The notes: a model not told the origin generated them from the letters alone. Counted from the first letter of the stretch, positions 34,381-42,755 are shown. The stretch is 64,000 nt of DNA from Corynebacterium sp. Marseille-P4321 (GCF_903645305.1 NZ_CAHJXO010000003.1:1-64000), one strand, 5' to 3'. Made by a program: numbers and translations.

Positions 34381-35430
34381 ATGGCAGTCCGGCAGAGCAC
34401 CAACGAGCGGATGCTTTCGCTCGACGTGATACGTGGCATCGCACTGTGCGGTATCGCGTTCGTTAACGTGCAGCAGCAGTGGGGCATGTACCCGGGCGAG
34501 CACGGCGACACCGAGCTTTACCGCACGCTTGAGATTTTGGCGCACCGCCGGTTCTTCCCGGTGTTCACGTTTTTGTTCGGCATCGGGTTCGCGATGATCA
34601 TGGCGGGTGCTCGGCGCCGCGGCCTCAGCGAAGCGTCGGTGATGGTGCGCCGCCTCATCCCGCTGCTCCTTCTCGGTGTCGCGCACCAGTTCCTCCACCC
34701 GGGCGAGGCGCTGTTTCCGTACGCGTCGATCGCGTTCGGGGTGTTGTTCCCGCTGGCGTATGTGCAGGATCACCGCAGGCGCCGCACGATCGCCACCTGG
34801 GGCGGCATAGTCCTCACCGTGGTCGGCGGCTTCTTCGGCGGCGTTTTTGTCATCCCGGGCTTGCTGATGTTGGGGTTTGCGTTTGCGGAGTGGGGTTTGC
34901 CAAAGCTTCTCGACGTCTCCCCCTCCCCCGCCACAAAATCCCTCGCTCTTCTTATCCCTCTCACCGTCGCCTTGTCGGTGGTGCAGCTGAAGATGTTGGG
35001 CACCACGAGCTACTTCTTCGTTGCGAACTACACGGGGCTGGTGTTCAGTGCAATGGTCGTCGCGCTGACTTACACGTTGCTGCGCACCCCGCTGCGGGGC
35101 GCTCTAGGTGCTGTGTTCGCGCCGTTGGGGCGGATGGCGCTGACGAACTACATCGTCGCCACGTTCGTCATCCACGGTGCGCGCATGGCGCTGGGGATTG
35201 CAGTGCCCAATCCGAACGCCACGAACGCGGACTTCGCTACCGGGTTCGCGGTGATGGCGGTCATGCTCGCGGCGCAGGTAGTACTGAGCACGTGGTGGCT
35301 GAGCCGCTTCGGCCAAGGCCCACTGGAGAAGGCCTGGCGCTACCTCACGTGGGAGGCGTTTGGCGGCCCGAAGCCATTAGCGCCGAAGGAGGCGCCTGCT
35401 CAGGCGGCGCCAGGCCACGCGCGCGGCTGA
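34381..35430 (+). CDS. DUF418 family membrane protein (YeiB-like)
   Basis: A 349-residue polytopic protein with about eight to ten membrane segments. It starts with the DUF418/YeiB signature SLDVIRGIALCGIAFVN (about 12-28) and has RRFFPVFTFLFGIGFAMIM (about 56-74) and a late GRMALTNYIVATFVIHG. The family is thought to be transporters or acyltransferase-like membrane proteins; no substrate is known. AAGGAG lies 7 bases before the ATG. Its 3' end overlaps the convergent YdcF-like gene by 54 bp. Confidence 0.87.
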   Translation: MAVRQSTNERMLSLDVIRGIALCGIAFVNVQQQWGMYPGEHGDTELYRTLEILAHRRFFPVFTFLFGIGFAMIMAGARRRGLSEASVMVRRLIPLLLLGVAHQFLHPGEALFPYASIAFGVLFPLAYVQDHRRRRTIATWGGIVLTVVGGFFGGVFVIPGLLMLGFAFAEWGLPKLLDVSPSPATKSLALLIPLTVALSVVQLKMLGTTSYFFVANYTGLVFSAMVVALTYTLLRTPLRGALGAVFAPLGRMALTNYIVATFVIHGARMALGIAVPNPNATNADFATGFAVMAVMLAAQVVLSTWWLSRFGQGPLEKAWRYLTWEAFGGPKPLAPKEAPAQAAPGHARG

Positions 35431-35844
35431 GTGCGGCAGCGCGAACACTTCGCGCGCGTAGTTTTTTAGCAAGGAGCGCCTTGGCGTGGGCGCGGCAACC
35501 GTGTCCACGGGAATGCCCAGGTGCCAGGCCCAGATTCGGGTGCGTGGGATGTGGAAGCGGTTGGTCACCACCGTCAGGCGCTCGGCGTCGGGGCACAGCG
35601 CCCAGGCACGTTCAAGGTTTTCGTTGGTGGAGCGGGCTTGGGGCTCAATGCTTATCGACGCCTCCGGTACCCCACGCCCCACCAACCACGCGGCCATCAC
35701 CCCGGCTTCTTCGTATCCGCTGACCACGATTGTGCGCGGGTCACGCTGCCACAGCTCAAATGCGGTGGTGAGGCGGGCGGCGAGCATGCGGGAGGGTTGC
35801 CCGTCGATAATGCGGGCGCCCAGCACCACGATCGGGTTAGTCAC
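35377..35844 (-). CDS. YdcF/DUF218 family protein
   Basis: A 155-residue protein of the DUF218 (SanA/YdcF-like) family, with [20 protein letters not shown] (about 5-24), [10 protein letters not shown] (about 38) and [10 protein letters not shown] (about 72), the usual strand-loop signatures. No membrane anchor is seen in this short form. The GTG at 35844 lies inside the last codons of purE (8-bp overlap). A Ser-Ile-Ser run is encoded through a CGTCGATAAGC word, forcing a rare ATA isoleucine codon. Confidence 0.82.
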   Translation of the reverse strand: MTNPIVVLGARIIDGQPSRMLAARLTTAFELWQRDPRTIVVSGYEEAGVMAAWLVGRGVPEASISIEPQARSTNENLERAWALCPDAERLTVVTNRFHIPRTRIWAWHLGIPVDTVAAPTPRRSLLKNYAREVFALPHSAARVAWRRLSRRLLRR

Positions 35845-36337
35845 CCAGCAGGCGCTTGCGTAGCGCGGCGTCCTTGCGCTCAACTTCGTCGGCCATGCGC
35901 GCCTGGTAGTCCACCATTTTGCGCTGCACGGACGGGTCGGCCGCGCCGAGGATGCGTGCCGCCAGGAGGCCAGCGTTTTTCGCGCCGCCGATGGACACGG
36001 TGGCGACGGGCACGCCGCCGGGCATCTGCACGATGGACAGCAGCGAATCCAGCCCGTCGAGGGTGTCCAGCGCGCGCGGGATGCCGATGACCGGCAGCGG
36101 GGTCGCGGCAGCCACCATGCCCGGCAGGTGCGCGGCGCCGCCCGCGCAGGCGATGATCACCTGGATGTCGCGGGTGTGCGCTTCCTTGGCGTAGGCGAGC
36201 ATTTTGTCCGGGGTGCGGTGCGCAGACACCACGCCAACCTCGAAGGCGATGCCGAATTCGGCGAGCACTTCGGCTGCGGGGGCGACGGTGTCCCAGTCCG
36301 AGTCGGAGCCCATGATGATGCCAACTGCTGGTTGCAT
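35837..36337 (-). CDS. purE: 5-(carboxyamino)imidazole ribonucleotide mutase
   Basis: A 166-residue class I PurE that moves the carboxylate of N5-CAIR to give CAIR in purine synthesis. [20 protein letters not shown] (in part, about 6-25), SAHRTPDKM (about 39-47) and [14 protein letters not shown] (about 65-78) form the active site. GAGGG precedes the ATG. The start lies 4 bp after the purK stop, so purK-purE are one operon. Confidence 0.96.
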   Translation of the reverse strand: MQPAVGIIMGSDSDWDTVAPAAEVLAEFGIAFEVGVVSAHRTPDKMLAYAKEAHTRDIQVIIACAGGAAHLPGMVAAATPLPVIGIPRALDTLDGLDSLLSIVQMPGGVPVATVSIGGAKNAGLLAARILGAADPSVQRKMVDYQARMADEVERKDAALRKRLLGD

Positions 36338-36341
36338 TTAG

Positions 36342-37523
36342 TTATCCCTCTTCCTGCCCGAGCCAGCGGGCATTGATGATGTAGTGCGCGGCGTCTTCAG
36401 CTGTGGCGAGCGCGGTTTCAAGGTTGTCGGCGGAGACGTTGACGTGGCCCATCTTGCGGCCGGGGCGCCAGTCTTTGCCGTAGAGGTGCACCTTGGCGGA
36501 AGGGTACTTTTCCATCACGGCTGCGACGCGCTCGCGCATCGGCATCCGGGGGTCCTCGTCGCCGCCGAGGGTGTTCACCATCACCGTCACCGGCGCGGTC
36601 ATGGTGGTCGCGCCGAGCGGCCAATCGAGCACGGCGCGCACGTGCTGCTCGAACTGGCTGGTCACGCAGCCGTTTTGGGTCCAGTGGCCGGTGTTGTGGG
36701 GGCGCATGGCCAGCTCGTTGACGAAGACCTCGCCGTCGGCTTCGAAGAGCTCCACGGCGAGCACGCCGGTGACACCGAGGCCCTCGGCGACGCGTACGGC
36801 AAGCTCCTGGCACTCGGTGGACATGGCGCGCGGCATGCGCGGGGCGGGCGCGATGGCGACGCGGCAGATACCGCCGTCCTGGCGCGACTCCACCACCGGC
36901 CACGCGCGCACCTCGCCGGAGCGGTTGCGCGCCACCATGGCGCTCAGCTCGCGGTCGAACGCGACTTTGCGCTCGGCCATCAGCGGCACGTCCTTCTCCA
37001 GCAGGTCGGCTGCCAGCTCGGAGCATTCGCTTCTCGACGCCGGGAACCACACCCCGTGACCGTCATAACCGCCGCGGGTAGCCTTCAGACACACCTGGCC
37101 ATCCACTTCGTCCCAGAAACCTTCCGCGTCCGCCGGCGACTCAATCGCAGCGAACTCCGGCACCGGCAGCCCAGCTTCGGCGAGGCGGACACGCTGCTTG
37201 AGCTTGTCCTGGGCGTAGATCAAGGCTTCGGGGCGGGGTTCGGCACGGAAGCCTTCGTCGATAAGCAATTGCACATGCTCGTTCGGCACATGCTCATGGT
37301 CGAAGGTGACCGCATCGGCGCCCTCGACCGCCGCGCGCAAATCCTCCAGCGAGGTGTAGTCGCCGAGGCGCACCGCGCCGAACACCTGCGCCGCCGAGGC
37401 CTCGTTGCTACCCGCCAGCAGGTGCGTTTCCACCCCGAGCTCAATCGCTTCCGTCTGCATCATTCGTGCCAGCTGGCCATCGCCGATCACGGCGACAACG
37501 GGCATTCCATACGCGTTACTCAC
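36342..37523 (-). CDS. purK: 5-(carboxyamino)imidazole ribonucleotide synthase
   Basis: A 393-residue ATP-grasp enzyme carboxylating AIR with ATP and bicarbonate. IGDGQLARMMQTEAIELG (about 14-31), the ATP-grasp loop KATRGGYDGHGVW (about 149) and the NELAMRPHNTGHWT metal/ATP site (about 270) are visible. The GTG at 37523 is preferred because TAGAGT lies exactly 7 bases upstream (leaderless); GTG 37532 and ATG 37505 are alternatives. It is divergent from budA, with 32 bp between starts. Confidence 0.95.
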   Translation of the reverse strand: MSNAYGMPVVAVIGDGQLARMMQTEAIELGVETHLLAGSNEASAAQVFGAVRLGDYTSLEDLRAAVEGADAVTFDHEHVPNEHVQLLIDEGFRAEPRPEALIYAQDKLKQRVRLAEAGLPVPEFAAIESPADAEGFWDEVDGQVCLKATRGGYDGHGVWFPASRSECSELAADLLEKDVPLMAERKVAFDRELSAMVARNRSGEVRAWPVVESRQDGGICRVAIAPAPRMPRAMSTECQELAVRVAEGLGVTGVLAVELFEADGEVFVNELAMRPHNTGHWTQNGCVTSQFEQHVRAVLDWPLGATTMTAPVTVMVNTLGGDEDPRMPMRERVAAVMEKYPSAKVHLYGKDWRPGRKMGHVNVSADNLETALATAEDAAHYIINARWLGQEEG

Positions 37524-37555
37524 GGCCTTCACTCTAGCCCGCTACCATCGCGGTC
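37524..37555. promoter_or_regulatory. Divergent leaderless promoters of purK and budA
   Basis: On the minus strand TAGAGT (37536-37531) ends 7 bases before the purK GTG. On the plus strand TACCAT (37543-37548) ends 7 bases before the budA ATG. The two hexamers are 6 bp apart, so the polymerases cannot bind both at once. Confidence 0.55.
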
Positions 37556-38284
37556 ATGGCTGACGGCATCCAACGGCACACGATCTTTCAAAACTCGCTG
37601 ATGACAGCGCTCCTCGACGGCATCTACGACGGCGAGCTGACCATCGGCGACATCCTGGCCAAAGGCAACTTCGGCCTCGGCACCTTCGACGCGCTCGACG
37701 GCGAGATGCTCATCCTCGACGGCGTGTGCCACCAACTCACCTCCGACGGCAAAGCACGCGTGGCGGACTTAGAGCAGCGCACCCCATTTACCGTCGTGAC
37801 CAACTTCGTGCCCCGGCTTAGCGCCGACGCTCCACGCGGCATGGTGCGCGCCGACCTGTCCAAGTTCATCGACGAGATGGAACCCAGCGCGAACTACTTC
37901 CACGCCGTGCGCATCACCGGCCGCTTCTCCGAAGTGGTCGTACGCACCGTGACGAAGCAGGAAAAGCCGTACCCGCCGATGAGCGAAGCCGTGGACGAGG
38001 ACGCCGAGCACCGCTTCACTGACGTCGAGGGCGTCATCGGCGGGTTCCGCACCCCGGCCTACGCGAAGGGCATCGGTGTTCCGGGCTGCCACGTGCACTT
38101 CGTCGACGACGCGCGCACCTCCGGCGGCCACGTACTCGACTACACCGTCGACGAAGCCGTCATCGAACTGTGCCCCGGCACGGATATGGAGCTGCACCTG
38201 CCGGTCACCGCCGAGTTCCAGGCCGGCCGCCTTTCGCCCGAGGACCTCGACGAGCAGCTGCACACCACAGAAGTGAAGGGCTAG
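37556..38284 (+). CDS. budA: Acetolactate decarboxylase
   Basis: A 242-residue BudA/AlsD enzyme converting 2-acetolactate to acetoin. The zinc-binding histidines are in GCHVHFVDD (about 179-187) and the family stretches GNFGLGTFDALDGEMLILDG (about 37-56) and GGHVLDYTVDEA are present. It offers an overflow route from pyruvate and may reduce acid stress. No acetolactate synthase or acetoin reductase gene is adjacent, so it probably uses acetolactate from valine synthesis. Confidence 0.93.
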   Translation: MADGIQRHTIFQNSLMTALLDGIYDGELTIGDILAKGNFGLGTFDALDGEMLILDGVCHQLTSDGKARVADLEQRTPFTVVTNFVPRLSADAPRGMVRADLSKFIDEMEPSANYFHAVRITGRFSEVVVRTVTKQEKPYPPMSEAVDEDAEHRFTDVEGVIGGFRTPAYAKGIGVPGCHVHFVDDARTSGGHVLDYTVDEAVIELCPGTDMELHLPVTAEFQAGRLSPEDLDEQLHTTEVKG

Positions 38285-38293
38285 ACGAAAATT

Positions 38294-38746
38294 TTAGCGG
38301 CCGAGCTGCGCCGCGATCACCTTCTCCACCGCTCGCGCCTTGCCTACCTGCTCGAAATGGATGGGCCGCTCGTAGCCGTACACCGCCACCGTAATCCCGC
38401 CGCGTTCCCGGCGCGCCGAGTGAATCTGGCGGTGCGGGATGGAATCCACCGCGCCGCGCCGCCCGCGGGCGAGGATGCGCTTGTCCGTCACGATGAAGCG
38501 CCGGCGGCGCGCGGCGATAAGCGGCCCGATGAAACGCCACAGCGCAAGCACCGCCCACACCGCCACCACGAGGTTGCGCACCGCCGGATCCACGTGCGGG
38601 GTGACGTCCATCCACCCGACGGCCATCCACGCCACACCGGTGATCACGATGAGCTCCGCCAGCGGAAACGTCAGCGCGGAAAGCGGCGCGGTGACGTCAG
38701 CGAGGACCACTTCGTCCTCGCGCACCCGAAACGTCGCCTTCGACAT
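38294..38746 (-). CDS. PH domain-containing membrane protein
   Basis: A 150-residue protein with two membrane segments (about 25-48 and 58-76) and a bacterial PH-like domain (about 80-150; RRRRFIVTDKRILARGRRGAVDSIPHRQIHS in part). Proteins of this kind are conserved beside birA and purK in mycolata (Rv3278c-type) and have unknown function. ATG start. Confidence 0.8.
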   Translation of the reverse strand: MSKATFRVREDEVVLADVTAPLSALTFPLAELIVITGVAWMAVGWMDVTPHVDPAVRNLVVAVWAVLALWRFIGPLIAARRRRFIVTDKRILARGRRGAVDSIPHRQIHSARRERGGITVAVYGYERPIHFEQVGKARAVEKVIAAQLGR

Positions 38747-38798
38747 GCCCCGTTACGTTACCTGCTGCGTTTGAATCGGTGCGTTTGAATCAGTGCGC

Positions 38799-39527
38799 TT
38801 ACGTCGTCGGGCGCAGGTGGTGGACATCGCCGACGGCGTACGCGGAGCCGTCGATAAGCACTTCGCCCTCATCGTTGATGCCCGTAACCGTGCCGGTGAC
38901 CGTCTCTTCGCCCTCGCGCAGCTCGAGGCGCACCGTGCGGCCGATGGTGGAGCACACGGCGCGGTAGTCCTCGAGCAGTTGCGGGTCGCCTTCGGCCCAT
39001 TGGCGCAGGCGGATGCCCATGGCGCGCAGGATGTCGGCGGCGAAATCGTCGAAGTCCACGTCGATGCCTTCGAGGTTGAGCGCCGTCGCTGTGGGCACCG
39101 GCAGGTCTTCCTCACGCATTGCCACGTTGATGCCGATGCCCACCACCACCCGCGGCAGGTCCAGCGCGGAGAGGATGCCCGCGATCTTCTTGCCGCCGAT
39201 TTGCACGTCGTTGGGCCACTTCAGCTGCGCCTGCGGCACAACGTCGGTGACCGCAACGCCCGGCGCGATGGACAACAGGCCGAACGGCTGCGGCGGGTCG
39301 GGCACCTCGACGACCATGCTCATGGCCAGCTGCGACCCCTTCGGCGACACCCAGGTGCGTCCGAGCCGACCTTTGCCGCTGGTTTGCTCGTCGGCGATGA
39401 GCACGGTGCCGGGCGCGCCGTCGCGCAGCAGGTCGGCGTTGGTGGAGCCGGTGGATTCGACCCACCGCACCTCGGGCCAGTACTCGGCCACACGGTCCTG
39501 GATGGCTTGGATGTCGCGCACAGTCAT
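38799..39527 (-). CDS. birA: Biotin-[acetyl-CoA-carboxylase] ligase
   Basis: A 242-residue class I biotin ligase lacking the DNA-binding domain of E. coli BirA. The catalytic loop GKGRLGRTWVSP (about 71-82), STGSTNADLLRDG (about 26-38) and KWPNDVQIGGKKIAGIL (about 122-138) are intact. It attaches biotin to AccBC and pyruvate carboxylase, both encoded in this window. The ATG at 39527 follows TAAGCT and 7 bases, a leaderless promoter. Confidence 0.94.
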   Translation of the reverse strand: MTVRDIQAIQDRVAEYWPEVRWVESTGSTNADLLRDGAPGTVLIADEQTSGKGRLGRTWVSPKGSQLAMSMVVEVPDPPQPFGLLSIAPGVAVTDVVPQAQLKWPNDVQIGGKKIAGILSALDLPRVVVGIGINVAMREEDLPVPTATALNLEGIDVDFDDFAADILRAMGIRLRQWAEGDPQLLEDYRAVCSTIGRTVRLELREGEETVTGTVTGINDEGEVLIDGSAYAVGDVHHLRPTT

Positions 39528-39553
39528 GGGGAAAAGCTTATTGCTTATCGACG
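39528..39553 (-). promoter_or_regulatory. birA promoter with a CGTCGATAAGC word upstream
   Basis: On the minus strand TAAGCT (39540-39535) is followed by 7 bases and the ATG. An exact CGTCGATAAGC copy (39553-39543) lies immediately upstream, in the spacer region of the promoter, with a second TAAGC formed by the -10 itself. Confidence 0.5.
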
Positions 39554-39661
39554 CTAAAGGGGACCACTCCCCTCCCCACCACCACACGCCAACCTCCGGT
39601 TTTAGCGTCTGAAGTGTCAGTTTCCCCCGGCCGTCACCGCGGCCGAAACCAAGAAAGGTTC

Positions 39662-40231
39662 GTGTCCCCCATGGAACAGCTCATCGGATTCTTGCTCGCC
39701 ATCGTGTTCACTATTCTTGCCGCGCTCGGCGGTGCCGGCGCCGGCAACCAAGTCGCGCAACCTCAGCCCGCGCTCAAGCCGGCCCAAACCCGTGTGGTCG
39801 CCACACCCAAACCCGCGCCGAAACCCGCGCCGAAACCCGCGCCGAAACCCGTGGCGCGCAGGGCCGTCTCGCAGCAGGAGCTGCAGGCGGCGACCAACCG
39901 CTACCGCCGTGCGCACGGCCTGAGCACCTTGAAGGTGGAGCCGCGCCTGAACAACCTCGCGCAGGATTGGGCGAACACGCTGTCGGCGAATGGGGCGTTC
40001 TACCACCGTCCGAAGTTCGCGGATTCCTACCCGCGCGGCTGGAAGGGCGCCTCTGAGAACATTGCGGGTGTCGGGGCGGATGCCACCGCGGACGACATCA
40101 TCCGCACCTGGGCGAAGTCGCCGGGGCATCGCGCGAACATGATGGATCCGCACGCGACCCACTTCGGCGTCGGCGTGGCCATGACGCGCGACGGCCGCCA
40201 GATCGCGGTGCAGAACTTCGCCCGCTACTAA
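39662..40231 (+). CDS. Secreted CAP/SCP domain protein
   Basis: A 189-residue exported protein with a hydrophobic N-terminal segment (EQLIGFLLAIVFTILAAL, about 5-22), a Lys-Pro-Ala linker of repeated KPAP units (about 52-77) that may span the cell wall, and a C-terminal CAP domain (about 83-189). The CAP residues include His in FYHRPKF, Glu in SENIAG and PGHRANMM. Bacterial CAP proteins are extracellular with largely unknown roles. GTG at 39662 follows AAAGG; ATG at 39671 is the alternative. Confidence 0.87.
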   Translation: MSPMEQLIGFLLAIVFTILAALGGAGAGNQVAQPQPALKPAQTRVVATPKPAPKPAPKPAPKPVARRAVSQQELQAATNRYRRAHGLSTLKVEPRLNNLAQDWANTLSANGAFYHRPKFADSYPRGWKGASENIAGVGADATADDIIRTWAKSPGHRANMMDPHATHFGVGVAMTRDGRQIAVQNFARY

Positions 40232-40294
40232 CTGCGCTCCATACTTCGGGCGTGTCCGCGGGCGTGCGGCGTGCGCGTCGCCGCGGCTAATGAT

Positions 40295-40308
40295 TACACT
40301 TGCCCCCT
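40295..40308 (+). promoter_or_regulatory. Leaderless-type promoter of accD
   Basis: TACACT (40295-40300) is followed by 8 bases and the ATG at 40309; no Shine-Dalgarno is present. Confidence 0.4.
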
Positions 40309-41871
40309 ATGACTTCATCGAAACCCGACATGACCACCACGGCGGGGCGCATTGAGGATCTGCGCAACCGTCTCGCCGACGCGCAGGCGCCGGCTGGTCA
40401 GGACGCGATCGACGCAGTACACGCAACGGGCGCCGCCACCGCCCGGGAGCGCGTGGAGAAGCTTCTCGACGAAGGCTCGTTCGTAGAGACGGACGCCCTG
40501 GCTAAGCACCGCGTCGAGGCGTTCAAGATGGACCGCACGAAGCCCTCCACGGACGGTGTGGTCACGGGCTATGGGCTTATCGACGGCCGCAGGGTCTGCG
40601 TCTTCTCCCAAGACCCGACGATCTTCGACGGCCGGATGGGCGAGGCATACGCGGAGAAGATCCTGAAGATCTACGACCTGGCCACCAAGACCGGCGTGCC
40701 GCTGATCGGCATCTATGATTCCGTCGGCGCGCGCTGGCAGGAGGGCATCGTCACCGCGCACATGCAGGCGCAGATCCTTGCGGCTGCTACGCGCGCGTCC
40801 GGCATGGTGCCCCAGATCGCAGTTGTTGCTGGCGACGTGGCGTCGCTGGCCGCCACCCCGGTGCCGCTCGCGGACGTGACCGTGATGGCCGAGGGCGCGG
40901 CCCTGCACATGGCCACCCCGGACATTGTGGCGAAGGTGAACGGGAACGCTGACGGTGCTGTGGACGCTGTGGACACAGTGGACGCAGTGGACGCAGTGGC
41001 ACTCGGTGGGCGCGAGGTCCACGCCACCCGCACGGGCCTGGCCCAGCTCACGGCGGCGACGGATCTTGAGGCCGTCGATCTCGCCCGTACCCTCGTGGGC
41101 TACCTCCCGCTGAACAACCGCGCCGCCTCCCCGCTCGGTGCCTCCGAAGCTAGCGCGGGCGCCGACGCCACCGCGGACCTGGACACGTTCATGCCGGACG
41201 ACGACAACCAGCCCTACGACGCCGCCGACATCATCAACGCGGTGACCGACGGGGACTTCTTCGAGCTCGGCGCCACGTTCGCTGGCAGCGTGCTCACCGG
41301 TTTTGCGCACATCGGCGGCCGCGCAGTGGGCGTGCTGGCCACCCAGCCGAGCGTGCTCGCGGGCTGTCTCACCCGCGACGGCGCCCGCAAGGCCGCGCGC
41401 TTCATCCGCACCTGCGACGCGTTCAACCTACCGGTGGTGCAGTTCGTGGACTGCCCCGGTTTCCTGCCCGCAGTGGAGGAAGAGCATGCCGGTGCTGTCG
41501 TAGCCGCCAGCGCGCTGGCGTACGCGTTTGCCGAGGCGCAGGTGGGCACGATCACCGTGGTTACCCGCAAGGCGCTCGGCCCGGCGTACACGTTGCTCGG
41601 TTCGAAGGGCTTGGGCGCGGACTTGGTCTTTGCGTGGCCGACGGCGCAGATCGCGCTTGCCGACGCCGCCACCGCCGCCGAAGCCATCGGCACCGACGAA
41701 GCCGCCTACGCCGAAGACAACTTGAACCCGTACGTGGCCACGGAGCGCGGCCTGGTCGACGCGGTGATCGAACCGAGCGCCACCCGTGCACAGGTGCTGG
41801 AGGGCCTGCGTCTGCTCGAGCGCAAGGTGGCCTACCCGCCGCAGAAGAAGCACGGCAACATTCCGCTGTAA
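40309..41871 (+). CDS. accD: Acyl-CoA carboxylase carboxyltransferase (beta) subunit
   Basis: A 520-residue carboxyltransferase that moves CO2 from carboxybiotin of AccBC to acetyl- or propionyl-CoA. The N-half has ARERVEKLLDEGSFVE (about 44-59), TDGVVTGYGLIDGR and the acyl-CoA site DSVGARWQEG (about 138); the C-half has GRAVGVLATQPSVLAG, FIRTCDAFNLPVVQFVDCPGFLP (in part) and the glycine-rich GSKGLGAD. The usual loop near residues 212-236 is replaced by a repeat coding for Asp-Ala-Val units. It belongs to the DtsR/AccD group for fatty or mycolic acid synthesis. Followed by accE. Confidence 0.91.
   Translation: MTSSKPDMTTTAGRIEDLRNRLADAQAPAGQDAIDAVHATGAATARERVEKLLDEGSFVETDALAKHRVEAFKMDRTKPSTDGVVTGYGLIDGRRVCVFSQDPTIFDGRMGEAYAEKILKIYDLATKTGVPLIGIYDSVGARWQEGIVTAHMQAQILAAATRASGMVPQIAVVAGDVASLAATPVPLADVTVMAEGAALHMATPDIVAKVNGNADGAVDAVDTVDAVDAVALGGREVHATRTGLAQLTAATDLEAVDLARTLVGYLPLNNRAASPLGASEASAGADATADLDTFMPDDDNQPYDAADIINAVTDGDFFELGATFAGSVLTGFAHIGGRAVGVLATQPSVLAGCLTRDGARKAARFIRTCDAFNLPVVQFVDCPGFLPAVEEEHAGAVVAASALAYAFAEAQVGTITVVTRKALGPAYTLLGSKGLGADLVFAWPTAQIALADAATAAEAIGTDEAAYAEDNLNPYVATERGLVDAVIEPSATRAQVLEGLRLLERKVAYPPQKKHGNIPL
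40957..41001 (+). repeat. Five-unit 9-bp tandem repeat inside accD
   Basis: Units are GCTGTGGAC (twice), ACAGTGGAC, GCAGTGGAC and GCAGTGGCA. They encode an (Ala/Thr-Val-Asp) run in frame, so unit gain or loss would not shift the frame. Confidence 0.85.
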
Positions 41872-41884
41872 GGAGGCCTTTTCC

Positions 41885-42103
41885 ATGATGAAAAGCATTG
41901 AAGCCAGCCAGATCTCAGTGGTGAAGGGCAACCCCACGGCCGAGGAACTCGACGCATTAGCCAGCGCCCTCAATGATATGCTGCGCCAGCGCGCGGAGGC
42001 GGCGGTCCCGGCGGACCGAAACTTGTGGGGCGATGAGGCATCCCCGTTGCACCCGCAGGCGCTGTTCAATCCGCACGCGTTCGATTCGGCGGCGTACTTC
42101 TAA
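41885..42103 (+). CDS. accE: Acyl-CoA carboxylase epsilon subunit
   Basis: A 72-residue protein lying between accD and maf, with the AccE pattern ISVVKGNPTAEELDALASAL (about 10-29) followed by a disordered end with W and RxxxW-like residues (ADRNLWGDEASP). In corynebacteria AccE is part of the acetyl- and propionyl-CoA carboxylase complexes with AccBC and AccD. AAGGAGG precedes the ATG. Its stop overlaps the maf start (TAATG). Confidence 0.85.
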   Translation: MMKSIEASQISVVKGNPTAEELDALASALNDMLRQRAEAAVPADRNLWGDEASPLHPQALFNPHAFDSAAYF

Positions 42104-42699
42104 TGCCGCGGCTGGTGCTCGCGTCGCAGTCCCCGTCGCGACGCATGCTGCTTGAACAGGGCGGCGTGGATCCCGTCTGCCACCCGGCGGACGTTGACGA
42201 GGACGCGCTGCTCGCTTCGCTTTCCCACGTCTCCCCCTCCGAGCGCGTAACTGCCCTGGCCCGCGCGAAGGCGGAGGCGGTTGCCCCGCGCTACCCGGAT
42301 GACGTGGTGGTGGGCTGCGATTCAATGCTGCTTCTCGACGGGCACCTGCTTGGCAAACCCCACACCGCCGAAGAAACGGTTCGCCGGTGGAAGTCGCAAC
42401 GCGGCCAAACGGCCCACTTGGTCACCGGCCACGCGGCCGTGTACCACGGCACGTGGGTGACCGGGCCGGTCGAAACCGCGATTCGTTTCGGGGACGTCTC
42501 CGACGCGGACATCGATGCTTATGCGGCTTCCGGCGAGCCGCTCGAGTGCGCCGGCGCGTTCACGCTCGAGGCGCTAGGCAGTTGGTTCATCGATTCCGTT
42601 GATGGCGATCCGACCAGCGTAATTGGCCTTTCGATGCCGTTTTTACGCAAGGCGCTCTACTCGTTTGGGCTTGAAGCGTCCGCGTTCTGGCGTGCGTAG
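42103..42699 (+). CDS. maf: Maf family nucleotide pyrophosphatase
   Basis: A 198-residue Maf protein that removes non-canonical or modified nucleoside triphosphates. Signature residues are LASQSPSRRMLL (about 5-16), DVVVGCDSMLLLDG (about 65-78), GKPHTAEE and the C-terminal DGDPTSVIGLSM. The gene is translationally coupled to accE, an arrangement conserved in mycolata. Confidence 0.94.
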   Translation: MPRLVLASQSPSRRMLLEQGGVDPVCHPADVDEDALLASLSHVSPSERVTALARAKAEAVAPRYPDDVVVGCDSMLLLDGHLLGKPHTAEETVRRWKSQRGQTAHLVTGHAAVYHGTWVTGPVETAIRFGDVSDADIDAYAASGEPLECAGAFTLEALGSWFIDSVDGDPTSVIGLSMPFLRKALYSFGLEASAFWRA

Positions 42700-42712
42700 A
42701 CCGCGCCCAAGC

Positions 42713-42726
42713 GGGGATCGGTCCCC
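42713..42726 (+). terminator. Short hairpin after maf
   Basis: GGGGA and TCCCC arms flank a four-base loop just downstream of maf. No U-run follows, so termination is uncertain. Confidence 0.35.
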
Positions 42727-42755
42727 TTAACAAGATATTTAAGCTCGACAGCTGT

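Noticed and set aside
39813..39852. Tandem AAACCCGCGCCG repeats as a mobile element or CRISPR remnant
   Set aside because: They encode the Lys-Pro-Ala linker of the CAP protein and have no spacers.
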